Shown here in pieces: positions 14,455 through 20,271 of a DNA stretch of 20,271 bases. The notes beneath the pieces are model-generated. The model saw only the letters and a program-made list of their open reading frames with translations, ran no database searches and had not been told where the DNA came from. The translations under genes were made by a program, and so were the position numbers. The stretch comes from Clostridiales bacterium UBA735 (GTDB lineage: Bacteria; Bacillota; Clostridia; Oscillospirales; Oscillospiraceae), in the NCBI GenBank assembly GCA_002298695.1, contig DBLB01000204.1, positions 18,714 through 38,984 of the forward strand, read 5' to 3'. The first letter of the stretch is position 1, and each line of letters starts with the position of its first letter.

Positions 14455-15345
14455 ATGGGATTTTTTGAAAAACTGAAGCAGGGCCTGACCAGAACGGCCA
14501 ACTCCATTGGAAGCGTGTTCACCGCCTCCGAGCTGGACGACGATTTTTACGACGAGCTGGAAGAGAGCCTGATCCTCGCCGACATCGGCGTGGAGACGGC
14601 GACGAAGGCCGTCGAGCGGCTGCGCGCAGAGGCGAAGTCGCGCCGCCTGAAAACGGCGGAGGACGCCCGGGCCTGCCTGCGCGAGATCCTCGCGGAGATG
14701 CTGAACGTCGGTGATCCCAGGCTGCGGCTCGATACGCGACCGTCCGTGGTGCTGGTGATCGGCGTCAACGGCGTCGGCAAGACCACCACCATCGGCAAGC
14801 TCGCGCACCAGCTGCGCGACCAGGGCAAAAAGGTCCTCCTGTGCGCGGGCGACACCTTCCGCGCCGCCGCAGCCGACCAGCTCGAGATCTGGTCGGAGCG
14901 CGCCCACTGCGACATCATCCGCCAGCACGAGGGCGCCGACCCCGCCTCCGTCGTCTATGACGCCATCGCCGCGGCCAAGGCCCGCGGCAGCGACGTCATC
15001 ATCTGCGATACCGCCGGCCGTCTGCACAACAAGCAGAACCTCATGAACGAGCTGAACAAGATCTCCCGCATCCTGGACCGCGAGCTGCCGAACGCCAGCA
15101 AAGAGGTCCTGCTCGTCCTCGACGGCACGACCGGCCAGAATGGCCTGCTGCAGGCCAAGCAGTTCCAGGAGTGTGCGGGCGTCACCGGCATGGTGCTGAC
15201 CAAGCTCGACGGCACGGCCAAGGGCGGTGTCGTCATCGCCGTGGCGCAGGCGCTGCAGATCCCGGTCAAATTCATCGGCGTCGGCGAGCAGATCGACGAT
15301 CTCATGCCCTTCGACGCGAAAAGCTTCGCGGAGGCGCTCATATGA
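14455..15345 (+). CDS. ftsY: Signal recognition particle receptor FtsY
   Basis: FtsY is the membrane-docking GTPase that receives SRP-ribosome complexes and hands nascent membrane proteins to the Sec translocon. This 296-residue form has the N domain (about 1-95) and G domain with GVNGVGKTT (103-111), [11 protein letters not shown] (133-143), DTAGR (185-189), TKLDG (249-253) and GVGE (275-278). It lacks the long acidic A domain of Escherichia coli, as is usual in Firmicutes; the amphipathic [11 protein letters not shown] start probably provides membrane contact. GAGGAAA precedes the ATG. Its last bases overlap the rdgB start (ATGA), a sign of translational coupling. Confidence 0.97.
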   Translation: MGFFEKLKQGLTRTANSIGSVFTASELDDDFYDELEESLILADIGVETATKAVERLRAEAKSRRLKTAEDARACLREILAEMLNVGDPRLRLDTRPSVVLVIGVNGVGKTTTIGKLAHQLRDQGKKVLLCAGDTFRAAAADQLEIWSERAHCDIIRQHEGADPASVVYDAIAAAKARGSDVIICDTAGRLHNKQNLMNELNKISRILDRELPNASKEVLLVLDGTTGQNGLLQAKQFQECAGVTGMVLTKLDGTAKGGVVIAVAQALQIPVKFIGVGEQIDDLMPFDAKSFAEALI

Positions 15346-15944
15346 AAGTGATCCTGGCCAGCAAAAATCAGCATAAGCTCACCGAGCTCTCGGCGATCTT
15401 GTCCGGCCTCGGCTTTGAGATCGCGCTCGAGTCCGAATACGGCCTCGATATCGACGTCGACGAGACCGGCACGACCTTTGAGGAAAATTCCCTTCTCAAG
15501 GCCGAAGCCGTCATGAAGGCCAGCGGCCTGCCCGTCCTGGCCGACGATTCCGGCCTCATGGTCGACAGCCTGGACGGCGCACCGGGTGTCTATTCCGCCC
15601 GCTACGGCCACAAAAACTCCGATGCCGGGCGCATCGGCTATCTGCTTGCAAACATGCACGACGTTCCGGCGGGCAGCCGCGCGGCGAAGTTCGTCTGCGT
15701 CATCACCTGCCTGTGGCCGGACGGCCGGAAGATCGTCGCCCGCGGCGAATGCCCCGGCGAGATCCTCTTTGCCCCGCAGGGGACCGGCGGCTTCGGCTAC
15801 GACCCGGTCTTCTTCCTGCCGGAGCTCGGCAAGACCTACGCCGAGCTCACCCCGGCGGAAAAGAACGCCATCTCGCACCGCGCACGGGCCCTGCAGGCCT
15901 TCTGCAGAATCTATCGGGAGGAATTGGAACATGATGACAAGTAA
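15342..15944 (+). CDS. rdgB: XTP/dITP diphosphatase (RdgB/HAM1)
   Basis: This 200-residue enzyme hydrolyses deaminated purine nucleotides (dITP, ITP, XTP) to monophosphates, keeping them out of DNA and RNA. Family marks are all present: ASKNQHKLTEL at 6-16, TFEENSLLKAEAV near 45, LADDSGLMVDSLDGAPGVYSARY in the middle, GTGGFGYDPVFF and SHRARAL near the end. The ATG at 15342 overlaps the ftsY stop, and the gene end overlaps the yhbY start by 14 bases. The length and motifs leave little doubt. Confidence 0.97.
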   Translation: MKVILASKNQHKLTELSAILSGLGFEIALESEYGLDIDVDETGTTFEENSLLKAEAVMKASGLPVLADDSGLMVDSLDGAPGVYSARYGHKNSDAGRIGYLLANMHDVPAGSRAAKFVCVITCLWPDGRKIVARGECPGEILFAPQGTGGFGYDPVFFLPELGKTYAELTPAEKNAISHRARALQAFCRIYREELEHDDK

Positions 15945-16401
15945 AGAACGCGCCGCGCTGCGCGCGCAGGCCAATCCGCTGGAGGTCACCTTGATCGTCG
16001 GCAAGAGCGGCATTTCCCAGACCCTTCTGGACGAGGCCGTCATCCTGCTCGACAGCCACGAGCTCGTCAAGGGCCGCGTCCTCGAGACCGCCGGGCTCAC
16101 CGCCCGCGAAGCGTCCGACGCGCTCTGCGAAGCGCTCGGCGCTGAGGGCATCGCCTGCGTCGGCACGAAGTTCGTGATCTGGCGCAAGTCGGAAAAGCTT
16201 GCGCAGGAAAAGAAAAAGGCCGCGGCGAAAAAGCCCGCCAAAAAGAAGCCCTCCGGCAACGACAACCCCGTCAAGGCCGGTCTTCGCGCCCGCAAACAGG
16301 CGGCCGAGCAGCAGCGCAAACAGCGTAAGCAGTACTTCCACGACAAGGCGGTCGCCGCCGCGATCGAGCGCAGCCGCCAGCAGAAGGAAGAACAGGATTA
16401 A
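15931..16401 (+). CDS. yhbY: YhbY-family (CRM domain) ribosome-associated RNA-binding protein with a basic tail
   Basis: Residues 1-90 form the YhbY CRM domain: RAQANPLEVTLIVGKSGIS with the GK-x-G loop at 24-27, a helix with HELVKGRVL, and the closing GTKFVIWRK. YhbY proteins associate with the large ribosomal subunit precursor. The usual length is about 95-100 residues; this one has 156. The extra 66 residues (91-156) are rich in Lys, Arg, Ala and Gln, with KKPAKKKP at 100-107 and a predicted helical RARKQAAEQQRKQRKQ stretch (119-134). The ATG at 15931 is chosen for its 9-base spacing from GGGAGG; 15934 is also possible. The order yhbY, nadD, yqeK, rsfS is shared with Bacillus. Confidence 0.9.
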   Translation: MMTSKERAALRAQANPLEVTLIVGKSGISQTLLDEAVILLDSHELVKGRVLETAGLTAREASDALCEALGAEGIACVGTKFVIWRKSEKLAQEKKKAAAKKPAKKKPSGNDNPVKAGLRARKQAAEQQRKQRKQYFHDKAVAAAIERSRQQKEEQD

Positions 16402-16425
16402 CGACGTGCAGGGGAGGAGCTGGAT

Positions 16426-17625
16426 ATGAGACGGATCGGCATATACGGCGGCAGCTTCAATCCGCCGCATCTGGGCCACGTGCTGGCGGCGCGGAACGCG
16501 CGCGCGCTTCTGCAGCTGGACGAGATCCTTTTCATTCCGGCGGCCATCCCGCCGCATAAGGCCGTGGCCAGCGGCTCGCCGGGCGGCGAAACGCGCCTCG
16601 CGCTCACCGAGCTCGCCGTCGCGGGCGAGCCCGGCATGTCCGTCAGCCGCATCGAGCTCGACCGCCCCGGCCCGAGCTATACCGTGGATACGCTGCGCGC
16701 GCTCCGGGAAAGCTATGGGCAGGACGAGCTGTTTCTGCTCATGGGGACCGACATGTTCCTCTCCTTCTTCCAGTGGCGCGAGCCGGAGACGATCGCAAAA
16801 TTAGCGACGCCCGTCTGCATGGCCCGCGTACACGCCGACGCCGCGCTTTCCACCGCCCTTCAGCAGCAGGCGCAGGCCATCTGGGCCGCCTTCGGCGTCC
16901 GTCCCATCGTCCTGCAGAACGAGTGTCTGGAGATCTCCTCCACCGAGGCCAGAAGGCTGCTGTTCTTCGGCATCGCGGACGGGCTTCTGCACCCGGACGT
17001 GCTGGCGAAGATCGAGCGGGAAAAGCTCTACGGCGTGGGCGGCGACTACCGCGGCCTGCCGTTTGAAGACCTGCGCCGCGTCAGCCTCTCCCTCCATAAG
17101 GAAAAGCGCCGCGCCCACGCGCAGGGCGTATCCGACACAGCCGCGCAGCTCGCGCAGAAATACGGCGCGGACACGCATCTGGCCGCGCGCGCGGGCATCC
17201 TCCACGACGTCACCAAGGCGCTCACGCCCGGCGAGCAGCAAATGCTCATTGACCGCTGGCAGCTGCCCGTGACGGATTTTGAGCGCGAAAATCCGCAGCT
17301 CCTGCACGCCAAGACCGGCGCAGCAGCTGCCCGGCGCATCTTCGGCGAAAGCGACGCCGTTGTCAGCGCCATCGAGTACCATACGACCGGCAAGCCCGAT
17401 ATGACGGCGCTCGAAAAGATCATCTATCTGGCCGACATGATCGAGCCGAACCGCACCTATCCCGGCGTGGACGCCATCCGCGAAGCCGCGGCGCGTGATC
17501 TCGACGCAGGCGTGCTGCTCGCGCTTGAGCGGACCATCGCCTTTTTGCAGGAAGAGCGGGCAGCCGTGTGCGAGACCTCCATCCACGCGCGTGACTGGCT
17601 CCTGCAAGCCAGAAAGGAACTCTGA
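16426..17625 (+). CDS. nadD: Fused NadD (nicotinate-nucleotide adenylyltransferase) and YqeK (HD-domain Ap4A hydrolase)
   Basis: One 399-residue frame joins two enzymes that are separate neighbouring genes in Bacillus. Residues 1-205 are NadD, which makes deamido-NAD from nicotinate mononucleotide and ATP: GGSFNPPHLGH (8-18), MGTDMF (106-111) and EISSTEARR (169-177). Residues about 215-399 are YqeK, an HD-domain phosphohydrolase reported to split diadenosine tetraphosphate: His231, His260-Asp261, His294, His319 and Asp337 in LADMIEPNR are the expected metal ligands. A linker of about 10-15 residues joins them with no stop or frameshift. GGGGAGGAG precedes the ATG. The stop TGA is directly followed by the ATG of the LCP gene. 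Confidence 0.95.
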   Translation: MRRIGIYGGSFNPPHLGHVLAARNARALLQLDEILFIPAAIPPHKAVASGSPGGETRLALTELAVAGEPGMSVSRIELDRPGPSYTVDTLRALRESYGQDELFLLMGTDMFLSFFQWREPETIAKLATPVCMARVHADAALSTALQQQAQAIWAAFGVRPIVLQNECLEISSTEARRLLFFGIADGLLHPDVLAKIEREKLYGVGGDYRGLPFEDLRRVSLSLHKEKRRAHAQGVSDTAAQLAQKYGADTHLAARAGILHDVTKALTPGEQQMLIDRWQLPVTDFERENPQLLHAKTGAAAARRIFGESDAVVSAIEYHTTGKPDMTALEKIIYLADMIEPNRTYPGVDAIREAAARDLDAGVLLALERTIAFLQEERAAVCETSIHARDWLLQARKEL

Positions 17626-18936
17626 ATGAAATTGTTTGGCAATCGCCGCCGCGCAGCCCATGCCGCGCCGCGGCAGAAGCTCCCGCGCGGCACGCGGGCG
17701 GCGATCATCGCCGTGTGCGTCGTGCTGGCGCTGACGGGCGGTGCGTTCGCCGCCTGGAAGCTGTTCGTAAAGCCCGTCGAGCGCCCCAGCCTCTCCCAGC
17801 CGGATCCGGAGCCGGTGTCCGAGCCGGACGAGGCCGAACCCTCCGTCATCCATGTCACACCGCATGAGACGGAGCAGCCGGAGGAGGAACCCGAGCCGGA
17901 CGTCCCCACCGAGCAGCCCAAGGCCCTGCAGGACGGCGTCTACAACATCCTCATCTGCGGCACCGACGACGACGGCACTCGCACCGACACCATCATCATC
18001 GCCCATCTCGACGCGAACGACCATACGGTCGCGCTCCTGTCCATCCCGCGCGACACGCCGGTCGCGACCGGCGGCGGGGGACTCATGAAGATCAACTCCG
18101 TCTATGCCGGCGGCGGCAAGGACGGCATGGAGCGCCTGGCCGCCAGGCTCAAAGACCTGCTCGGCTTCCCGGTCGACGGCTACGTGCTCGTCGATCTCGA
18201 GGCGTTCCAAAAGACCGTTGACCTTGTCGGCGGCGTCGAATTCGACGTGCCGATGGACATGAACTACGAAGACCCCTCGCAAAACCTCTATATCCACCTG
18301 CAGAAGGGCCTGCAGACGCTCGACGGCGAACAGGCCATGGGCCTCGTCCGTTTCCGCAAGGGCTACGCCACGCAGGATATCCAGCGCACCCAGACCCAGC
18401 AGCAGTTCCTCAAGGCGCTGGCCAAGCAGTGCCTGTCCGTCAGCAGTTTGACAAAGCTCAAGGAATTTGCGGATATCTTCTCCCAATACGTCACTACGAA
18501 CCTCACGACCGGCAACATGGTCTGGTTCGGCAAGGAATTGCTCAGCTGCGATTTTGACAACATGAAGACCTACACCGCCGAGGGCGAGGGCGCGATGATC
18601 AACGGCGCGTCCTATTACCCCCTCTACGCCGGAAAGCTGCTGAGCGTCGTGAACGAAGCCTTCAACCCCTACGATACGCCCATCAGCGCCGGGAGCCTGA
18701 ATGTCATCACGCCGGAGCTGGCCTATTCGTATCAGAAGCAGCCAGACCCCGCCCCGGAGATTCCTGAAACGCCGGAAACCTCCGAGACCCCCGACGAGAC
18801 CCCGGACCTTCCCGCGGGCGACCCCGCGGAGGACCCCGCCGACCCCGTACAGCCGGAACAGCCGCTCCCGGACGACCCCTTCGAGGGCGATGCGCTCTGG
18901 GAGGACGCCGATCCGGCGAACGATACCGAAGAATAG
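17626..18936 (+). CDS. LytR-CpsA-Psr (LCP) family envelope glycopolymer transferase
   Basis: LCP enzymes attach teichoic acids or other glycopolymers to peptidoglycan outside the membrane. This 436-residue protein has a basic N-terminus, one membrane helix at about 24-46 and an acidic proline-rich stalk (50-100). The LCP domain (about 105-275) has NILICGTDDDGTRTDTIII (108-126), SIPRDT (139-144), KINSVYAGGG (155-164), RFRKGYATQDIQRTQTQQQF with Arg254, and the aspartates and arginines that hold the polyprenyl pyrophosphate. The C-terminal tail from about 370 is Pro/Glu/Asp/Thr-rich and of low complexity. The start follows AAAGGAA and abuts the nadD-yqeK stop. LCP genes near nadD and rsfS are familiar in Clostridia. 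Confidence 0.93.
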   Translation: MKLFGNRRRAAHAAPRQKLPRGTRAAIIAVCVVLALTGGAFAAWKLFVKPVERPSLSQPDPEPVSEPDEAEPSVIHVTPHETEQPEEEPEPDVPTEQPKALQDGVYNILICGTDDDGTRTDTIIIAHLDANDHTVALLSIPRDTPVATGGGGLMKINSVYAGGGKDGMERLAARLKDLLGFPVDGYVLVDLEAFQKTVDLVGGVEFDVPMDMNYEDPSQNLYIHLQKGLQTLDGEQAMGLVRFRKGYATQDIQRTQTQQQFLKALAKQCLSVSSLTKLKEFADIFSQYVTTNLTTGNMVWFGKELLSCDFDNMKTYTAEGEGAMINGASYYPLYAGKLLSVVNEAFNPYDTPISAGSLNVITPELAYSYQKQPDPAPEIPETPETSETPDETPDLPAGDPAEDPADPVQPEQPLPDDPFEGDALWEDADPANDTEE

Positions 18937-18950
18937 AAAGGAAGCAAACT

Positions 18951-19316
18951 ATGCTCAGTGCAAAAGAAGTCGCCGCGCGCGCGGCAAAGGCGCTCGACGC
19001 CAAGATGGGCGAGGACATCCGCCTCATCGGCATCACCGACATCTCGACCCTCGCCGATTATTTCCTCATCTGCACCGCCACCAGCTCCACCCATGTCAAG
19101 ACCCTCTGCGACGCCGTCGAGGAGACCATGGACGCAGCCGGCGAGCCGATGCTCTCCCGCGAGGGCCATCGCGGCGGCACGTGGGTGCTCATGGACTTCG
19201 GCAGTCTCGTCGTCCACGTCTTCACGGCCGAGGCCCGCAAGTTCTACGACCTCGAACGCCTCTGGCAGGACGGCCATCAGGTGAATCTTCCGTCCGTTCT
19301 GGGCGAAAACGCTTGA
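18951..19316 (+). CDS. rsfS: Ribosomal silencing factor RsfS
   Basis: RsfS binds ribosomal protein uL14 and blocks joining of the subunits, lowering translation when nutrients are short. The 121-residue protein has the normal length and the family sequence: an initial helix AKEVAARAAKALDAK, then the ITDISTLADYFLICTATSSTHVKTL core (28-52), an EGHRGGTWVLMDFGSLVVHVF segment (71-91) and FYDLERLW (98-105). AGAAAGGAAG precedes the ATG, 14 bases after the LCP stop. The stop TGA lies inside the -35 box of the next promoter. Confidence 0.96.
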   Translation: MLSAKEVAARAAKALDAKMGEDIRLIGITDISTLADYFLICTATSSTHVKTLCDAVEETMDAAGEPMLSREGHRGGTWVLMDFGSLVVHVFTAEARKFYDLERLWQDGHQVNLPSVLGENA

Positions 19317-19340
19317 CAAATCCGCCAAAAGTAGTACAAT
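19313..19340 (+). promoter_or_regulatory. Promoter of the leuS T-box transcript
   Basis: A perfect -35 TTGACA (19313-19318), a 16-base spacer and TACAAT (19335-19340). The rsfS stop codon TGA (19314-19316) is part of the -35, so leuS starts a new transcript with no spare sequence between the genes. Confidence 0.85.
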
Positions 19341-19356
19341 AACCCGGTAAAAGGCA

Positions 19357-19574
19357 AAGAAGGGGAATGCTCCGCGCAAATTTCTCAGAGACCCGGCGGC
19401 CGGTGCGAGCCGGGAAGGATGCGCGGACGGCTCTCGCCCCGGAGCCGCTGTTCCGAACCGCAGTAAGAACAGACGGATGGCCGCGTTAAAGGCCGCTTGA
19501 GGGCTGCGTTTGCAGCCGAAGCAGGGTGGTACCGCGTAGTTTACGCCCCTGACCGGATGGTCAGGGGCGTTTTT
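19357..19574 (+). ncRNA. T-box leader (leucine) controlling leuS
   Basis: This leader senses uncharged tRNA-Leu and lets transcription into leuS continue when leucyl-tRNA is scarce. Stem I is visible: GGGG (19362-19365) pairs with CCCC (19437-19440), and TCCGCGCA (19371-19378) pairs with TGCGCGGA (19420-19427). AGAGA lies at 19387-19391. The specifier loop between the two helices holds AATGC on one side and, on the other, CTC (19433-19435) followed by a purine, which reads as a leucine codon. The T-box sequence AGGGTGGTACCGCG, including the TGGT that pairs with the tRNA tail, is at 19523-19536. The leader ends in an intrinsic terminator. Confidence 0.95.
19543..19574 (+). terminator. Regulated terminator of the leuS T-box
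   Basis: ACGCCCCTGACC (19543-19554) pairs perfectly with GGTCAGGGGCGT (19559-19570) around a GGAT loop, followed by a T run to 19574. The antiterminator formed with the T-box sequence competes with it. Confidence 0.93.
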
Positions 19575-19606
19575 CACGCCAGAAATATCAGACAAAGGAG
19601 TTTGTT

Positions 19607-20271
19607 ATGAAATACGATTTTGCAGCCATCGAGAAAAAATGGCAGGAAAAATGGGAGCAGGAGAAGCCCTACGCCGCCGTCACCGGCGACAAAAAGCCCA
19701 AGTTCTACGGCCTCATCGAGTTCCCGTACCCCTCGGCCGCGGGCCTGCACGTCGGCCATCCGCGCCCGTTCACCGCGATGGACATCATCTGCCGCAAAAA
19801 GCGGATGCAGGGCTATAACGTCCTGAACCCCATCGGCTTCGACGCCTTCGGCCTGCCGACGGAGAACTTTGCCATCAAGAACCACATCCATCCCGCCATC
19901 GTCACCAGACGGAACATCGAAAACTTCACCCGCCAGCTCAAAATGCTCGGCTACAGCTTCGACTGGGACCGCGTCATCGACACCACCGACCCCGAGTACT
20001 ACAAGTGGACGCAGTGGATCTTCCTGCAGATGTACAAGCACGGTCTGGCCTACAAGACCACCATGCCCGTCAACTGGTGCACGAGCTGCAAATGCGTGCT
20101 TGCCAACGAAGAGGTCGTCGAGGGCGTGTGCGAGCGCTGCGGCGCGCCGGTCATCCGCAAGGAAAAGAGCCAATGGATGCTCCGCATCACCAAATACGCC
20201 GACCGTCTGATCGACGATCTGGAGGGGCTCGACTACATCGAGCGCGTCAAGACCCAGCAGCGCAACTGGAT
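19607..20271 (+). CDS. leuS: Leucyl-tRNA synthetase, N-terminal part
   Basis: The first 221 residues of a class I synthetase that charges tRNA-Leu; the gene runs off the right edge. Visible marks: [17 protein letters not shown] with the HIGH-type HVGH at 48-51, [17 protein letters not shown] (74-90), and a zinc ribbon formed by Cys158-x-x-Cys161 and Cys175-x-x-Cys178. The editing domain should begin just after the visible part. AAAGGAG precedes the ATG. The usual bacterial AGLHVGHP is followed here by RPFTAMDI, and the [11 protein letters not shown] form is less common than ENAAI, hinting at a divergent LeuS subgroup. The T-box specifier CUC agrees with leucine. Confidence 0.97.
   Translation, partial: MKYDFAAIEKKWQEKWEQEKPYAAVTGDKKPKFYGLIEFPYPSAAGLHVGHPRPFTAMDIICRKKRMQGYNVLNPIGFDAFGLPTENFAIKNHIHPAIVTRRNIENFTRQLKMLGYSFDWDRVIDTTDPEYYKWTQWIFLQMYKHGLAYKTTMPVNWCTSCKCVLANEEVVEGVCERCGAPVIRKEKSQWMLRITKYADRLIDDLEGLDYIERVKTQQRNW

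Noticed and set aside
1..20271. CRISPR array, transposase, phage or plasmid genes
   Set aside because: No regularly spaced direct repeats and no recognisable mobile-element proteins were found in any frame.

Overview
The window looks like a chromosomal piece of a GC-rich Gram-positive anaerobe of the class Clostridia, most like the Oscillospiraceae. This is inferred from gene content, strong AGGAGG-type ribosome binding sites, a T-box leucyl-tRNA synthetase leader, a LytR-CpsA-Psr protein, and fatty acid kinase beside an Asp23-family gene. No rRNA, tRNA, CRISPR array, transposase or phage gene was seen.

Layout. (1) 1-320: the 3' end of an unidentified plus-strand gene, then a gene-free stretch with hairpins. 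(2) 321-3606, minus strand: a DUF6273 protein behind a CsoR-type metal sensor, then an Asp23/Gls24-family gene followed by fatty acid kinase (fakA) and a strong intrinsic terminator. (3) 3691-4280: a small PQ-loop membrane protein on the plus strand, then a 216-base noncoding element made of four hairpins and bounded by two nearly identical 28-base palindromes. (4) 4294-10557, minus strand: an accessory catabolic cluster with a LarA-type nickel-pincer racemase homolog, a GntR/FCD regulator, a TRAP transporter (dctP, dctQ, dctM) and a divergent uroporphyrinogen-decarboxylase-like protein. (5) 10558-20271, plus strand: housekeeping genes smc, ftsY, rdgB, yhbY, a nadD-yqeK fusion, an LCP protein and rsfS, then a new promoter, a T-box and the start of leuS.

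How the parts work together. In the accessory cluster, copies of an ATTGTATAC-type motif lie at the promoters of dctP, gntR and larA. This suggests one local regulon controlled by the GntR protein. The likely theme is uptake of an organic acid by the TRAP system and stereochemical interconversion of a 2-hydroxyacid by the LarA homolog. The role of the UroD-like protein is open, and the substrate cannot be read from sequence. The right half is a tightly packed run for chromosome organisation, membrane targeting, nucleotide-pool cleaning, ribosome maturation and silencing, NAD synthesis and envelope assembly. The start of leuS is controlled separately by uncharged leucyl-tRNA through a T-box with a CUC specifier.

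The most notable points are the LarA-homolog/TRAP/UroD-like cluster with its shared operator, the multi-hairpin element at 4065-4280, and a CsoR regulator paired with a DUF6273 protein instead of a copper pump.
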